Assembly (NCBI GenBank): GCA_000433455.1
Contig: HF992497.1
Span: 31,616-95,615, forward strand
DNA: 64,000 bases
Reading direction: 5' to 3'
From: Mycoplasma sp. CAG:877
GTDB lineage: Bacteria; Bacillota_I; Bacilli_A; RF39; UBA660
Below are positions 24,537 to 34,272 of this stretch, piece by piece. The notes beneath the pieces were generated by a model. The model searched no databases. It saw only the letters and a program-made list of their open reading frames with translations, and was not told the DNA's origin. The position numbers were made by a program, and so were the translations under genes. Position 1 is the first letter of the stretch; each line of letters begins with the position of its first letter.

Positions 24537-24565
24537 AAAATAGCACAAACACCTAGAAATGTCAA
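24537..24565 (-). promoter_or_regulatory. Promoter of secE-nusG
   Basis: Minus strand TTGACA (24560-24565), 17-bp spacer, TATTTT (24537-24542). Confidence 0.7.
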
Positions 24566-24571
24566 ACAAAA

Positions 24572-25279
24572 TCACGAAAAACTCATAATTAACATAAATA
24601 ATAAACCTAAAACAGCAATAATGAATGGTATTGCAACCAAACTAATATAAGCAGAATTATTAATACCATTTAAATCTCTATATATTGAATCATTAATTTT
24701 CTTATTAGTAGTATCATTACCAACCAAACTATGTCCATTTGATTTAACTAAAGAAACTCCCTTACCAGCTCCACCTACTTCATTTAACTCAGCTTCAAAT
24801 CCTTCTAAGTCTCTCTTACTCTTTTCAGCAACATAATCACTAAAATAAACAGCAGCTCGTCTTTCAACAACACCTTTATAGTAAGGAATGTCTCCCTCAG
24901 GCAAAAACATTTCAAAACGTTCAAAATTCTCTTTCAAAAAAGATGGATTCAAATTATTTAAACAATTCGCATAAATTCCAATTTGAAGTAAAGCTGAACG
25001 ACCTATATCATCTCTAACATATTCTTTATTAACAACAGCACTTCCAACAGGAATATGTCCCAAATCCATAAATCTAATTTGATTAAGTGAACCATTTAAA
25101 ATCTCAATATTGTTAGGATTAAAAGAATCAATACAAAATCCCTTTTCATGTAAATATTTCATAGCCTTATCCATATTGACAAAAAGAGTATGAATCTCCT
25201 CTGAACTATATCCACTAGAAAGCCATTCAGCAAGAGTAATATTATTATCAGAAAATGAATTAAACTTATTTTCAATCAT
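24572..25279 (-). CDS. Kinase-like protein lacking an N-lobe, C-terminal membrane anchor
   Basis: About 235 residues. MKYLHEKGFC followed by IDSFNPNNIEIL (about residues 40-62) mirrors the Hanks-kinase catalytic loop: the catalytic Asp and the +5 Asn are kept, but the HR before Asp is changed and the +2 Lys is Phe. FMDLG (about 70-74) stands where DFG would be. Only about 40 residues precede the loop, too few for an N-lobe, and no VAIK lysine or glycine loop is seen. A linker (about 150-205) leads to one C-terminal transmembrane helix (about 210-232) with almost nothing after it. Either ATG 25279 or 25282 could be used behind GGGTGA. It lies 50 nt after sigH. B. subtilis YabT, a tail-anchored sporulation kinase, is the nearest thing I can think of; function unproven. 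Confidence 0.6.
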   Translation of the reverse strand: MIENKFNSFSDNNITLAEWLSSGYSSEEIHTLFVNMDKAMKYLHEKGFCIDSFNPNNIEILNGSLNQIRFMDLGHIPVGSAVVNKEYVRDDIGRSALLQIGIYANCLNNLNPSFLKENFERFEMFLPEGDIPYYKGVVERRAAVYFSDYVAEKSKRDLEGFEAELNEVGGAGKGVSLVKSNGHSLVGNDTTNKKINDSIYRDLNGINNSAYISLVAIPFIIAVLGLLFMLIMSFS

Positions 25280-25329
25280 CATACTCACCCTACTATAATT
25301 GTAAAACAAAAGAATAGAAAACACAAATA

Positions 25330-25911
25330 CTAAAAAGCATTTTTTATTTTATTCTGTAAAGTTTTTCTAATTTTATATAATCTTCCATCAATAATAGTAA
25401 TAGGAATATCTAAAAGACTACTAATCTCTTTATAACTAAAACCATTATACCTAAGTTCAAAAATACAACTTTCATTAAGTTTAAATAAGTTTTTAAAATA
25501 AATGAATTCATCCTCTAAACATCTCTCATCAAAGTAAAACTCTGGCGTCTTCTCATCACAAACACCATACAAAGAATCATCTAACAAGGCACTATTTAAA
25601 ACATAATGTTTAGAAGAATTCATCAGTCTACAATAAGATACTATTCTTCTCTCTACACAAACACTTGCAAAAGTATAAAATAATGGTCCATTTTTTTCAT
25701 TATACCTATTAATCGCCACGTTCAAAGCAATTAATCCCTCTTGTACCAAATCATCATATTCAATTCTAGCAAGCTTAGCATACGCTAAATAATTAGAAGC
25801 TATCTTTTTAACTATTGGAATATATTTATTAAATATAATCTCCCTAGCATCATCATCATTTTCCTTAACCATATAAACAACTTCATAATCATTTAAATCT
25901 TTATAATCCAT
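25330..25911 (-). CDS. sigH: RNA polymerase sigma factor SigH (stage 0 sporulation)
   Basis: Sigma-70 family factor driving early sporulation genes in Bacillota. 193 residues, a little short of the usual 210-220. Region 2 spans about residues 15-95 (EYDDLVQEGLIALNVAINRY and the -10-recognition segment FYTFASVCVERRIVSYCR), and region 4 about 140-188 with a helix-turn-helix (NGFSYKEISSLLDIPITIID). It sits in the rlmB-sigH-secE order seen in B. subtilis. Ribosome binding site is weak (AGGT). Confidence 0.88.
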   Translation of the reverse strand: MDYKDLNDYEVVYMVKENDDDAREIIFNKYIPIVKKIASNYLAYAKLARIEYDDLVQEGLIALNVAINRYNEKNGPLFYTFASVCVERRIVSYCRLMNSSKHYVLNSALLDDSLYGVCDEKTPEFYFDERCLEDEFIYFKNLFKLNESCIFELRYNGFSYKEISSLLDIPITIIDGRLYKIRKTLQNKIKNAF

Positions 25912-25917
25912 AAATAC

Positions 25918-26616
25918 CTACTTTCTATTACGGATTACCTCATATATCATAATTCCAGCTGCTACAGATGCATTTAAACTATTAGTAGTACCATACATTG
26001 GTATTTTAGCAATAAAATCACATGATTTTTTTACCAAATTAGACATCCCAAAATTTTCATTACCTATGACTAATGCAATCTTAGAAGAATAATCAATACT
26101 CCTATAGTCAACACTATCCTCAAGTGCCGTTCCAACTACCCAAAAACCATTCTTCTTTAATTCAGAAATAGTATTGTTCAAATTAGAAACAGTAACAATA
26201 TTAACATTTTCTAAAGTACCAACACTAGTCTTCATAACAGTAGCGTTAACTTGTACTTGTCTATCTCTAGGCATAATAATTGCATCTACTCCAGCAGCTT
26301 CACAAGTCCTAACAATAGCTCCCAAATTATGTGGATCCTCAATATGATCTAATAATACAAAAAATGAAGCATATTCTGTTAAAACATCATCTAAATCTTT
26401 ATACTTGTAATCCGGAATAAATAAGATTATACCTTGATGTACACCATTAGCCAAATCATCAATTTCTCTTTTTGACTTATATTGAACCGGTATTTTCTTT
26501 AAATCAATAAGAGCTTTTATCTCTTTATCACTAAAACCATCTTGTAAAATAATTTTTTGAACTTTTTTATTATTTTCTAATAATTCCTTCGCAACATTTC
26601 TACCATATACTAACAT
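25918..26616 (-). CDS. rlmB: 23S rRNA (guanosine-2'-O-)-methyltransferase RlmB
   Basis: SpoU/TrmH-type SPOUT methyltransferase modifying 23S rRNA G2251. 232 residues. N-terminal L30e-like substrate-binding part (about 1-70), then motif 1 LDHIEDPHNLGAIVRTCEAAG, motif 2 ALVIGNENFGM and motif 3 IPMYGTTNSLNASVAAGIMIYE. GGGTGATTAAGAG precedes ATG 26616, which overlaps the tail end of the mrnC intergenic 3 bases. The rae1 (yacP) gene usually after rlmB is absent. Confidence 0.94.
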   Translation of the reverse strand: MLVYGRNVAKELLENNKKVQKIILQDGFSDKEIKALIDLKKIPVQYKSKREIDDLANGVHQGIILFIPDYKYKDLDDVLTEYASFFVLLDHIEDPHNLGAIVRTCEAAGVDAIIMPRDRQVQVNATVMKTSVGTLENVNIVTVSNLNNTISELKKNGFWVVGTALEDSVDYRSIDYSSKIALVIGNENFGMSNLVKKSCDFIAKIPMYGTTNSLNASVAAGIMIYEVIRNRK

Positions 26617-26619
26617 CTC

Positions 26620-26994
26620 TTAATCACCCAATATAAACTTCATAATCTCGTCTATTCTTTCCTTCTTATTTTCTAACTCTAAATACCCAATAACAGCTTC
26701 CAATCCAGTAGCAAATTTATATGTAATAATATCACAACTCTTAGGATGAGAAGTAGTTTTATAATTTCTGGCTCTCTTAAAAACATCAATCTCTTCATCA
26801 GTTAAAAAGTCATTATCAATCATCCTAGTCACAAGCTTAGCCTGACTACTAGCACTAACAAAAGAAACAGCTTCTTTCTGTAAATCATTAACATTACCAA
26901 TTCCAGACTTTATTAAATATTTTCTTACATAATTCTCATAAATTGTATCCCCTAAATAAGCAAGTACCAATACATTAATCTCTTTAGTAGACAT
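26620..26994 (-). CDS. mrnC: Mini-ribonuclease III
   Basis: Dimeric RNase III catalytic domain without dsRNA-binding domain, used to mature 23S rRNA in Bacillota. 124 residues. LAYLGDTIYENYVRKYL (about residues 11-27) carries the first acidic residues, then KRARNYKTTSHPKSCDI, and TGLEAVIGYLEL supplies the second metal-binding Glu. Start ATG 26994 behind GGAAGTGA; a longer reading would run into the cysS terminator. Confidence 0.93.
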   Translation of the reverse strand: MSTKEINVLVLAYLGDTIYENYVRKYLIKSGIGNVNDLQKEAVSFVSASSQAKLVTRMIDNDFLTDEEIDVFKRARNYKTTSHPKSCDIITYKFATGLEAVIGYLELENKKERIDEIMKFILGD

Positions 26995-27024
26995 AAAATC
27001 ACTTCCTACAACAATTATAAAATA

Positions 27025-27055
27025 AATATCTACACAAAACAATGTGTAGATATAA
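27025..27055 (-). terminator. Probable terminator after cysS
   Basis: 11-bp stem ATATCTACACA/TGTGTAGATAT with 6-nt loop between cysS and mrnC. The downstream minus-strand tract (TTATTTTAT) is only partly T, so some read-through into mrnC-rlmB is likely. Confidence 0.6.
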
Positions 27056-27069
27056 ATAACTAAATATAA

Positions 27070-28461
27070 TTAAATTACTTCGTAAGTTGTTCCCTCTCTA
27101 GTATCAATTAAACGAATACCCTTCTCTAACAACTCATCTCTAATCTTATCAGCTGCAGCAAAATCTTTATTTTTCTTAGCTTCATTACGCAACTTAATCT
27201 GTTCATTAATCATTTCTTCATCCTGACTAATTTCTTTTTTTTCTTCTTTAAATAAGTCAAGTGATAATACTTCATCAAACTTAGAAATAATCTCTCTCTT
27301 AGTACCATCATTTAATGACTCATCTTTTAAAACATCATAAACTAAAGTAACCATATTAGAAGTATTTAAATCATTCTCAATACAACTCCCAAACTTCTTA
27401 ACATACATATCGTATTTTTCACTATTTACTTCTCCAGTACCTAACTTAGATACACGACTCTTTAGTTTTAAATAAGCATTCTCCGCACCATCTAATATAT
27501 CATAACTAAATACTAATTGATTATGATAATAAGAGTTTAAGCATAAATAACGGTAACTCAAAGGATTATAGCCTTTACTTTCTAGTAGAGAAACAGTTAA
27601 GAATTCTCCTTTAGATTTACTCATTTTACCACTTTTATCATTTAAAAATCCCATATGAACCCAATAATTACACCACTTATGTCCTAAATAAGCTTCACTT
27701 TGAGCAATCTCATTAGTATGATGTGGGAATATCGCATCTTCTGCTCCACAGTGAATATCTAGTCTTTCTCCTAAATTACGAATTGAAATACCAGAACATT
27801 CAATATGCCAACCAGGATATCCTCTACCCCATGGTGAATCCCATTGTAATTCTTGATTATCAAACTTAGAATTGGTAAACCACAATCCAAAATCAAACGG
27901 ATTCTTTTTAGCATCATCTACTTCTATATCATTTCTAACTGCAACCATTAAATCTTCGCTATTGCGACCAGATAGTTCATAATAATTAGGAAATTTAGAA
28001 GTATCATAATATACATTACCATCAGAAATATAAGCATATCCATCTTCTAATAGTTTTGTAATCATTTTAATATACATATCAATATTATCAGTAGCATTAG
28101 ATACTACATCAGGCTTTCTAATATTTAATTTACAACAATCATCAAAAAAGCAATCAGTATAAAATTTAGCTATTTCCAAAGAAGACTTATGTTCTCTTTT
28201 AGCAGCAACCATCATCTTATCTTCCCCATCATCACCATCACCAACTAAATGACCAACATCAGTAATGTTCATTACTCTCTCTACTTTATAGCCAATAAAT
28301 TTTAAACCTTTCTCTAAAATATCCTCAGAAATATAAGTACGTAAATTACCTATATGTGCATAATTGTACACTGTAGGACCACAAGTATACATCTTAACCT
28401 TACCCTCTTCATTAGGAATAAATTTCTGAACTTTTTTTGACAATGTGTTATATAATTTCAT
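27070..28461 (-). CDS. cysS: Cysteinyl-tRNA synthetase
   Basis: Class I synthetase, 463 residues. Signature CGPTVYNYAHIGNLRTY with the HIGN version of HIGH and the zinc Cys, WHIECSGIS and HHTNEIAQSEA zinc ligands, and KMSKSKGEFLTV. The C-terminal DALR helix bundle is full. No T-box is seen upstream. The 48-nt gap to clpC suggests co-transcription. Confidence 0.97.
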   Translation of the reverse strand: MKLYNTLSKKVQKFIPNEEGKVKMYTCGPTVYNYAHIGNLRTYISEDILEKGLKFIGYKVERVMNITDVGHLVGDGDDGEDKMMVAAKREHKSSLEIAKFYTDCFFDDCCKLNIRKPDVVSNATDNIDMYIKMITKLLEDGYAYISDGNVYYDTSKFPNYYELSGRNSEDLMVAVRNDIEVDDAKKNPFDFGLWFTNSKFDNQELQWDSPWGRGYPGWHIECSGISIRNLGERLDIHCGAEDAIFPHHTNEIAQSEAYLGHKWCNYWVHMGFLNDKSGKMSKSKGEFLTVSLLESKGYNPLSYRYLCLNSYYHNQLVFSYDILDGAENAYLKLKSRVSKLGTGEVNSEKYDMYVKKFGSCIENDLNTSNMVTLVYDVLKDESLNDGTKREIISKFDEVLSLDLFKEEKKEISQDEEMINEQIKLRNEAKKNKDFAAADKIRDELLEKGIRLIDTREGTTYEVI

Positions 28462-28509
28462 TTTTTCACCTCGTGACGTAAGTATATCATAATAATTATA
28501 AAAAATAAA

Positions 28510-30735
28510 CTAACGATTATTTATTTTATTACCCAACTCTTCTCTTAAAACTTTTGAAACATGTCTTGCTCCAAATTCTTTATAATTACTCCTTTCTTTA
28601 ATTCTATTCAAAAATTCCAAACTAAGTTCACTTTTTAGAAAACCAACACCAAGAGCCTGCTCTTTTATTATTTTATTAATAGTTTTATCATCTATCTCTT
28701 CAAAATATATAAATTTATCCACTCTATTAACAAATTCTACTCCTAAAAAATCCTTAAATTTATCTACTATAACATCATTAGTATTAGAAAAACCAATACT
28801 ATTAATATCTGTACCTAGATTAGATGTCATAAAAATAACAGTATTACTAAAGTCAATAACTTCTCCTAAAGAATCAGTCATAAAACCATCATCAAATACT
28901 TGTAAAAATAATTTCAAAACATCAGGATGAGCTTTTTCTATCTCATCAATTAAAATCACTGAGTATGGATTATTCTTTATTTTATTCAAAAGATAATTAT
29001 TTTCACTATATCCAACATAACCTGGAGGAGAACCAATTATTTTACTAATTGTATGTCTTTCTCTATATTCACTCATATCTATTCTAATAAATGCTTCCCT
29101 ACTATAGAGCATCTTAGCATACTCTTTTACTAAAAATGTTTTTCCTACTCCAGTTTTACCAACCAAAAGTAGTGAATATGGCACTTTTTTAGGAACTTTA
29201 GACATAATTGTTAAATCTACAATTTCTTTAATTGCCTTATCTTGTCCAATAACCTTCTTTCGTAAACTATTATAAATTGCTTCTCCATCTAGCTTTAATA
29301 TCTTCTTAACTGGAATCTTCGTCTTAGCAAAAATAACATCATAAACAGTATCCTCACTAATACTCTTAACTAGATTATCACAACTACATTTCAAAAACTT
29401 CTTATTAAAAGTACTCTCTAACTCTAATTGCCTATTTTTTAGTTCTGTTGCTAACTTATAATCATGATCAATAATAGCTTTATTTTTATTAGTTTTAACA
29501 TCATTAATTTCCATTAATAAATGTTTACTCTTCTTTTCTAAATTACTATCAATAATAGACGTCTTACAACAAGCCTCATCCAAAACATCAATAGCTTTAT
29601 CTGGAAACTTACCAATACTAACATACCTCTCAGTCAAATTAACTATAAGTTTAATTATCTCATCACTAATCTTAACTCCATGATAATTCTCATACAATTC
29701 TCTAAGTCCAAATAAAATATTTTCTGTTTCACTAGCACTAGCTTCTTCAATATATATCTTTTGAAATCTTCTATCTAATGCCTTATCCTTCTCTAAATAC
29801 TTTTTATACTCATCACTAGTAGTTGCTCCAATAACCCTAATTTTACCTCTAGCCAAATAAGGTTTTAGTATATTAGAAGCATCAATTGCTCCTTCTGCTC
29901 CACCAGCACCAACTAAAGTATGTATTTCATCTATAAATAGTATTACATTAGGTTCTCTTTCTACTTCACTAATAATCTTGTTAATTCTCTCTTCAAATTC
30001 CCCTCTATACTTAGTACCAGATATTAAACAAGACATAGATATACTAAAAACTCTATTATTTTCAAGTTTCTTTGGTACTCTACCATTAACTATTCTACGC
30101 ACTAATTCTTCTACTATTGCTGTTTTTCCTACTCCAGCTTCTCCTATAAGTAATGGATTATTCTTAGTTCTTCTTAATAAAACTTCTATCAATCTATCAA
30201 CTTTATCATCTCTACCAACTACTGGATCAAAACCATCTTCTATATATTTCTTATTCAAGTCAACAGCAAACTCTTCTATATATAAATTCTTACTTCTCTT
30301 ACTAGAATGAACAATTATTTTATCTGAAAACTTCTCATACAATACATCTACATCTATATTCATACCCATCAATATTCTATTCGCAACTCCATCACCCTCT
30401 TCTAAAAGAGAAATAAATAATCTTTCCACAGTAACTGTGGATTCTTCGTCTCTACACTCCAATATCGCATTTTCGATTATTCTTTTTAAAAGAGGTGTAT
30501 ATAAAAACCAATTATTAGAAGTTTTACCTATCCCAATAACCTTAATTATTTCATCCTTATACTTTTTATATGTTATTCCATACTCTTCCAATAACTGCGT
30601 AATAACTAAATCTTTATTATGTAAAATAGCAAGAAGTAAATGTTCACTTCCAACATATGGATGTTTTAACTCCAACATCTCTTTTTTTGCCATTAATAAT
30701 ATTTTTTGTGCATCTTCTGAAAATTTAGAAAACAA
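28510..30735 (-). CDS. clpC: ATP-dependent Clp protease ATPase subunit ClpC
   Basis: AAA+ unfoldase that feeds substrates to ClpP. 741 residues. N-terminal double repeat (about 1-140), D1 with Walker A GEAGVGKT (about 200) and Walker B ILFIDEIH, a short middle coiled segment (about 400-440), and D2 with Walker A GKTGVGKT and ILIDEIEKAHPDV, then C-terminal sensor 2 GARHVSKVLREEL. TTG start at 30735 behind AAGGAGATG. The usual ctsR-mcsA-mcsB partners are absent here, so regulation and McsB-dependent recruitment must differ or lie elsewhere. It is shorter than B. subtilis ClpC (about 810). Confidence 0.92.
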   Translation of the reverse strand: MFSKFSEDAQKILLMAKKEMLELKHPYVGSEHLLLAILHNKDLVITQLLEEYGITYKKYKDEIIKVIGIGKTSNNWFLYTPLLKRIIENAILECRDEESTVTVERLFISLLEEGDGVANRILMGMNIDVDVLYEKFSDKIIVHSSKRSKNLYIEEFAVDLNKKYIEDGFDPVVGRDDKVDRLIEVLLRRTKNNPLLIGEAGVGKTAIVEELVRRIVNGRVPKKLENNRVFSISMSCLISGTKYRGEFEERINKIISEVEREPNVILFIDEIHTLVGAGGAEGAIDASNILKPYLARGKIRVIGATTSDEYKKYLEKDKALDRRFQKIYIEEASASETENILFGLRELYENYHGVKISDEIIKLIVNLTERYVSIGKFPDKAIDVLDEACCKTSIIDSNLEKKSKHLLMEINDVKTNKNKAIIDHDYKLATELKNRQLELESTFNKKFLKCSCDNLVKSISEDTVYDVIFAKTKIPVKKILKLDGEAIYNSLRKKVIGQDKAIKEIVDLTIMSKVPKKVPYSLLLVGKTGVGKTFLVKEYAKMLYSREAFIRIDMSEYRERHTISKIIGSPPGYVGYSENNYLLNKIKNNPYSVILIDEIEKAHPDVLKLFLQVFDDGFMTDSLGEVIDFSNTVIFMTSNLGTDINSIGFSNTNDVIVDKFKDFLGVEFVNRVDKFIYFEEIDDKTINKIIKEQALGVGFLKSELSLEFLNRIKERSNYKEFGARHVSKVLREELGNKINNR

Positions 30736-30821
30736 CTCTTATCATCTCCTTACCCTAATTTTATTTCTAGTATGAGTTTAAAATCAATAAATTACGTCCA
30801 CAAAAAATAGACAAAAAAAGC

Positions 30822-30843
30822 AAAAAAAAGAGGCCTAAGCCTC
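30822..30843 (-). terminator. Terminator of the YfcC-type transporter gene
   Basis: GAGGC TTAG GCCTC stem-loop followed by eight T residues on the minus strand. Confidence 0.85.
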
Positions 30844-30853
30844 CATCAAAATT

Positions 30854-32662
30854 CTAAAGTACAACTAATAAAATAAATACTATTAATAATACTGCTAAAA
30901 TTTCTAATAATAATTTCCAAATAGTTTTAATCCACTTAGTATATGGAATATCTAAGTATGATAATACAACCATTAAGATTACACTAGTTGGTGCAAATAA
31001 CATTGTAAATCCATACATAGCTTGGAAAATAACTCCAATTACTGGATAAACTGTATTATCAGTAACAACACTTGCTAAATATAGAAGTACACTTTGGAAA
31101 GTATAACTTGGATCAACATTAAATATACTTGCTAACATAGCACATAATGAAGACATTAATGCTCCAACAAATCCAAACTTATCAATTACACCTAGTAATG
31201 TTTTATAAATAACTAATTGGAATGGATGATATGTAACAATTACTAAGCAAGCATATAGTAAAACTACTATTAAACCTAAAGGTAAAGCTTTCTTAATACC
31301 AGCTAATGCACCATCTAATACATCTTGAACTTTAACTTTATAAACTAAAGCTAAGAATAAAATAATGATAGCCATTGGTAATAACATATCTACAACAGTC
31401 CAATTACCAAATGAATTTATTGTACCTAATAACTTACCAAAGATTGGGAATCCAAATAATTCAAATTCAGAAACAGCATTAGTAGCATCAGTAAATGCAT
31501 TAACACCAAAGCCATTAACCCAAGGTAAATAAGCTAAAACTAATAATACAAAGAATAATATAAACATTAAAGTAAATGGCCAAATATTATGTTGAGTAGA
31601 AACTTCACTAGGTACTAACTTAGTTAATGCATCTCCTCCATTAACAGCCTCTTTAACTACTATAACTTCTTCATCCTTTACAGCTGCTTTAATATTTTTT
31701 CTAGATGAAGACTTAGTATTCTTCTTTGTTCCATTTTTAGAGTTACTCTTAGAACCCTTATTTGATTTAGAAGTAGCTTTAGTTGTCTTTGTAGACTTAG
31801 TAGTCTTCTCTTCTTTAACAACCTTAGTCTCCTTTACTTCTAATTTCTTATCTTCTTTTTCCATATTCTTCTTTGAATCCTTAGTAATAACTTTAGTAAC
31901 TGAATCAGTCTTCTTAATATATAACAATATATTAGCAATTAATAAAACTAATCCTAAAACTAAAATAACAACTTTAGTAATCATTTCAGAAGTAAGATCA
32001 ATAGATAAAATAGTTAAAATTATATTAGTATTACCATAAGCATAAGTAGAACCAGCCATACCAATCATAACTGAACCAACTAATGACATAGCAGCAACCA
32101 TCTTATCAAATCCCATTAATAAGATTATTGATACTAACATTGGAAATAATACAAGTAATGGTAATTGCATACCTCCAATTGAAGTTAGAACAGCAAGTAG
32201 TAATATAATAATTACTAATACAAATTTTTCTGTTCCACGTACCTTTGAAACAAATTTATCTAAGAAAGTACGATAAGCAGGAATCTTATTTAGTATGCCA
32301 TAGAAAGCACCAATAGCTAACACAAAGAAAGCTATATAACCAAAATAAGAAAGTGCAGTCACTGGATAATTGAATAAATCAAATAATCCCATTTGTTGGT
32401 GACCTTGATCAATATATTGACCACTTGAATAAGAAGCAGCTGGCAATATCCAAGTAAGTAACATAAGTGCCAAAGTAGAAATTAGCACAACCTTAAGGCT
32501 TGTACTCTTATCACGTATAGCAATTAATACTAATACAAATTCTGCTACCCAAAGAACTAGTTTTACTATGTAAGCCCAGTCAGCATCAGGTAAAAACCAA
32601 GAAACAAGCATCAATAATGTTACAATCAATAAAACGATCGTTGAAATATTGTGTTTTTTCAT
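30854..32662 (-). CDS. YfcC/DcuC-like membrane transporter with a basic cytoplasmic insert
   Basis: 602 residues, about 13-14 hydrophobic segments. The two halves (about 1-250 and 350-602) resemble the YfcC/DcuC ion-transporter superfamily (short-chain carboxylate or peptide-linked carriers), with the typical GGMQLPLLVLFPM and GAGx-like STYAYGNTNIILTIL re-entrant region. Residues about 252-345 form a hydrophilic insert made almost only of Lys, Ser, Thr, Asn and Glu (runs such as TTKSTKTTKATSKSNKGSK), which most family members lack. It has its own promoter and terminator. The substrate cannot be read from the sequence. Confidence 0.75.
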   Translation of the reverse strand: MKKHNISTIVLLIVTLLMLVSWFLPDADWAYIVKLVLWVAEFVLVLIAIRDKSTSLKVVLISTLALMLLTWILPAASYSSGQYIDQGHQQMGLFDLFNYPVTALSYFGYIAFFVLAIGAFYGILNKIPAYRTFLDKFVSKVRGTEKFVLVIIILLLAVLTSIGGMQLPLLVLFPMLVSIILLMGFDKMVAAMSLVGSVMIGMAGSTYAYGNTNIILTILSIDLTSEMITKVVILVLGLVLLIANILLYIKKTDSVTKVITKDSKKNMEKEDKKLEVKETKVVKEEKTTKSTKTTKATSKSNKGSKSNSKNGTKKNTKSSSRKNIKAAVKDEEVIVVKEAVNGGDALTKLVPSEVSTQHNIWPFTLMFILFFVLLVLAYLPWVNGFGVNAFTDATNAVSEFELFGFPIFGKLLGTINSFGNWTVVDMLLPMAIIILFLALVYKVKVQDVLDGALAGIKKALPLGLIVVLLYACLVIVTYHPFQLVIYKTLLGVIDKFGFVGALMSSLCAMLASIFNVDPSYTFQSVLLYLASVVTDNTVYPVIGVIFQAMYGFTMLFAPTSVILMVVLSYLDIPYTKWIKTIWKLLLEILAVLLIVFILLVVL

Positions 32663-32680
32663 AATTAACCTCCCACTATA

Positions 32681-32708
32681 ATTATACTACATACAACCCA
32701 TTTTACAA
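32681..32708 (-). promoter_or_regulatory. Promoter of the YfcC-type transporter gene
   Basis: Minus strand TTGTAA (32703-32708), 16-bp spacer, TATAAT (32681-32686). Confidence 0.5.
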
Positions 32709-32730
32709 GCATTTACAACGTTTTTAGCAC

Positions 32731-32754
32731 AAAAAAGCGACTTTTTTAGCCGCA
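32731..32754 (-). terminator. Terminator of lysS
   Basis: Minus strand GCGGCT/AGTCGC stem, A-rich loop, then six T residues. Confidence 0.82.
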
Positions 32755-32775
32755 TTTTTAAATTTATATTTAATT

Positions 32776-34257
32776 TTATCTTTGTTTCATAGTTGGGAAT
32801 AGTAATACATCTCTAATAGAATCTTGTTCTAAGAATAACATACATAATCTATCTATTCCATAACCAATTCCACCAGCAGGAGGCATACCATATTCTAATG
32901 CTTCTACAAAGTCCATATCAATATCATTAGCTTCTTCATTACCTAAATCTTTTTCTTTTATTTGAGCTTCAAATCTTTCTAATTGATCAATAGGATCATT
33001 TAACTCAGTATATGCATTAGCAAATTCTTTACCAGCAATAAATAATTCAAATCTATCAACAAATCTTGGATCTTCAGGATTCTTCTTTGTCAATGGACTA
33101 ATTTCAATTGGATGACCATATAAGAATGTTGGTTGAATTAAAGTTTCCTCAACATACTTTTCAAAGAATAAGTTAACAATATGTCCAAAACTCTTTTCAT
33201 GTTCTTCAACTGGAATATGATGCTCTTCAGCTAATTTTAAAGCCTCTTCTAAACTCATATCCTTCTTAAAGTCAATACCAGTCTTTTCTTTAATAGCTTC
33301 AACCATACTAACTCTCTTCCAAGGACCTTCTAAGTTAATTTCATGTCCTAACCAGTTAAATTTCAAACGACCAAATACTTCCCTACCAATAGTTTGGAAC
33401 ATCTCTTCAGTCATATCCATCATACCATCAAGATTACTATAAGCTAAATATGCTTCTAGTTCTGTAAATTCTGGATTATGTCTAGTATCCATACCTTCAT
33501 TTCTAAATACACGACCAATCTCATAAACAGCTTCCATACCACCAACTAATAATCTTTTTAATGGTAACTCTAAAGCAATACGTAAATACATATCCAAGTC
33601 TTGTGCATTATGATGTGTAACAAATGGTCTAGCACTAGCACCAGTAAGTAATGTAGTTAATACTGGAGTTTCTACCTCAACAAATCCTAAACCATCCATA
33701 TAATTTTGAATACATCTAATAATTCTTGGTCTAGTAAACGCAACACGTCTAGATTCTTCATTCATTATTAAATCAACATAACGTCTTCTATATCTTTCCT
33801 CAACATCAGTTAAACCATGGAACTTTTCTGGTAAAGGTCTTAATGCTTTAACTAAATGTACATACTTATTAGCTCTAATACTAAGTTCTCCAGTATCTGT
33901 TCTAAATACAGTACCTTCAATACCAACTATATCTCCAATATCAGACTTTTTAAATAAGTCATAATTTTCTTCTCCAACAGCATCTTCACGAATATAAATT
34001 TGTAATTGACCATATCTATCTTGAATATGGAAGAATCCTGCTTTACCCTTACGACGTTTAGTCATAATTCTACCAGCAACAACAAACTTCTCTTCGTTAC
34101 CCTCTAAATCCTCTTTAGTCTTATCACTATACATCTCATTAAGTTTTTTTGAATTAGTATTAGTATCAAATCTATGTCCAAATGGATCCATACCTAATGA
34201 TCTGATTTCCTCTGCTTTTGCTCTTCTTACTAATTCTTGTTCTGTAAATTCTCTCAT
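32776..34257 (-). CDS. lysS: Lysyl-tRNA synthetase (class II)
   Basis: 493 residues. N-terminal OB-fold anticodon-binding domain (about 55-160), motif 2 with [20 protein letters not shown] (about 255-274), and motif 3 [17 protein letters not shown] near the C-terminus. Ribosome binding site GAGGAGAG precedes ATG 34257. It follows dusB and an RDD gene, matching the dusB-lysS order of Bacilli. Confidence 0.97.
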   Translation of the reverse strand: MREFTEQELVRRAKAEEIRSLGMDPFGHRFDTNTNSKKLNEMYSDKTKEDLEGNEEKFVVAGRIMTKRRKGKAGFFHIQDRYGQLQIYIREDAVGEENYDLFKKSDIGDIVGIEGTVFRTDTGELSIRANKYVHLVKALRPLPEKFHGLTDVEERYRRRYVDLIMNEESRRVAFTRPRIIRCIQNYMDGLGFVEVETPVLTTLLTGASARPFVTHHNAQDLDMYLRIALELPLKRLLVGGMEAVYEIGRVFRNEGMDTRHNPEFTELEAYLAYSNLDGMMDMTEEMFQTIGREVFGRLKFNWLGHEINLEGPWKRVSMVEAIKEKTGIDFKKDMSLEEALKLAEEHHIPVEEHEKSFGHIVNLFFEKYVEETLIQPTFLYGHPIEISPLTKKNPEDPRFVDRFELFIAGKEFANAYTELNDPIDQLERFEAQIKEKDLGNEEANDIDMDFVEALEYGMPPAGGIGYGIDRLCMLFLEQDSIRDVLLFPTMKQR

Positions 34258-34272
34258 TATATCTCTCCTCTT

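Noticed and set aside
29978..30310. Plus-strand 110-codon ORF opposite clpC
   Set aside because: Shadow of the ClpC D1 region; no upstream signal.
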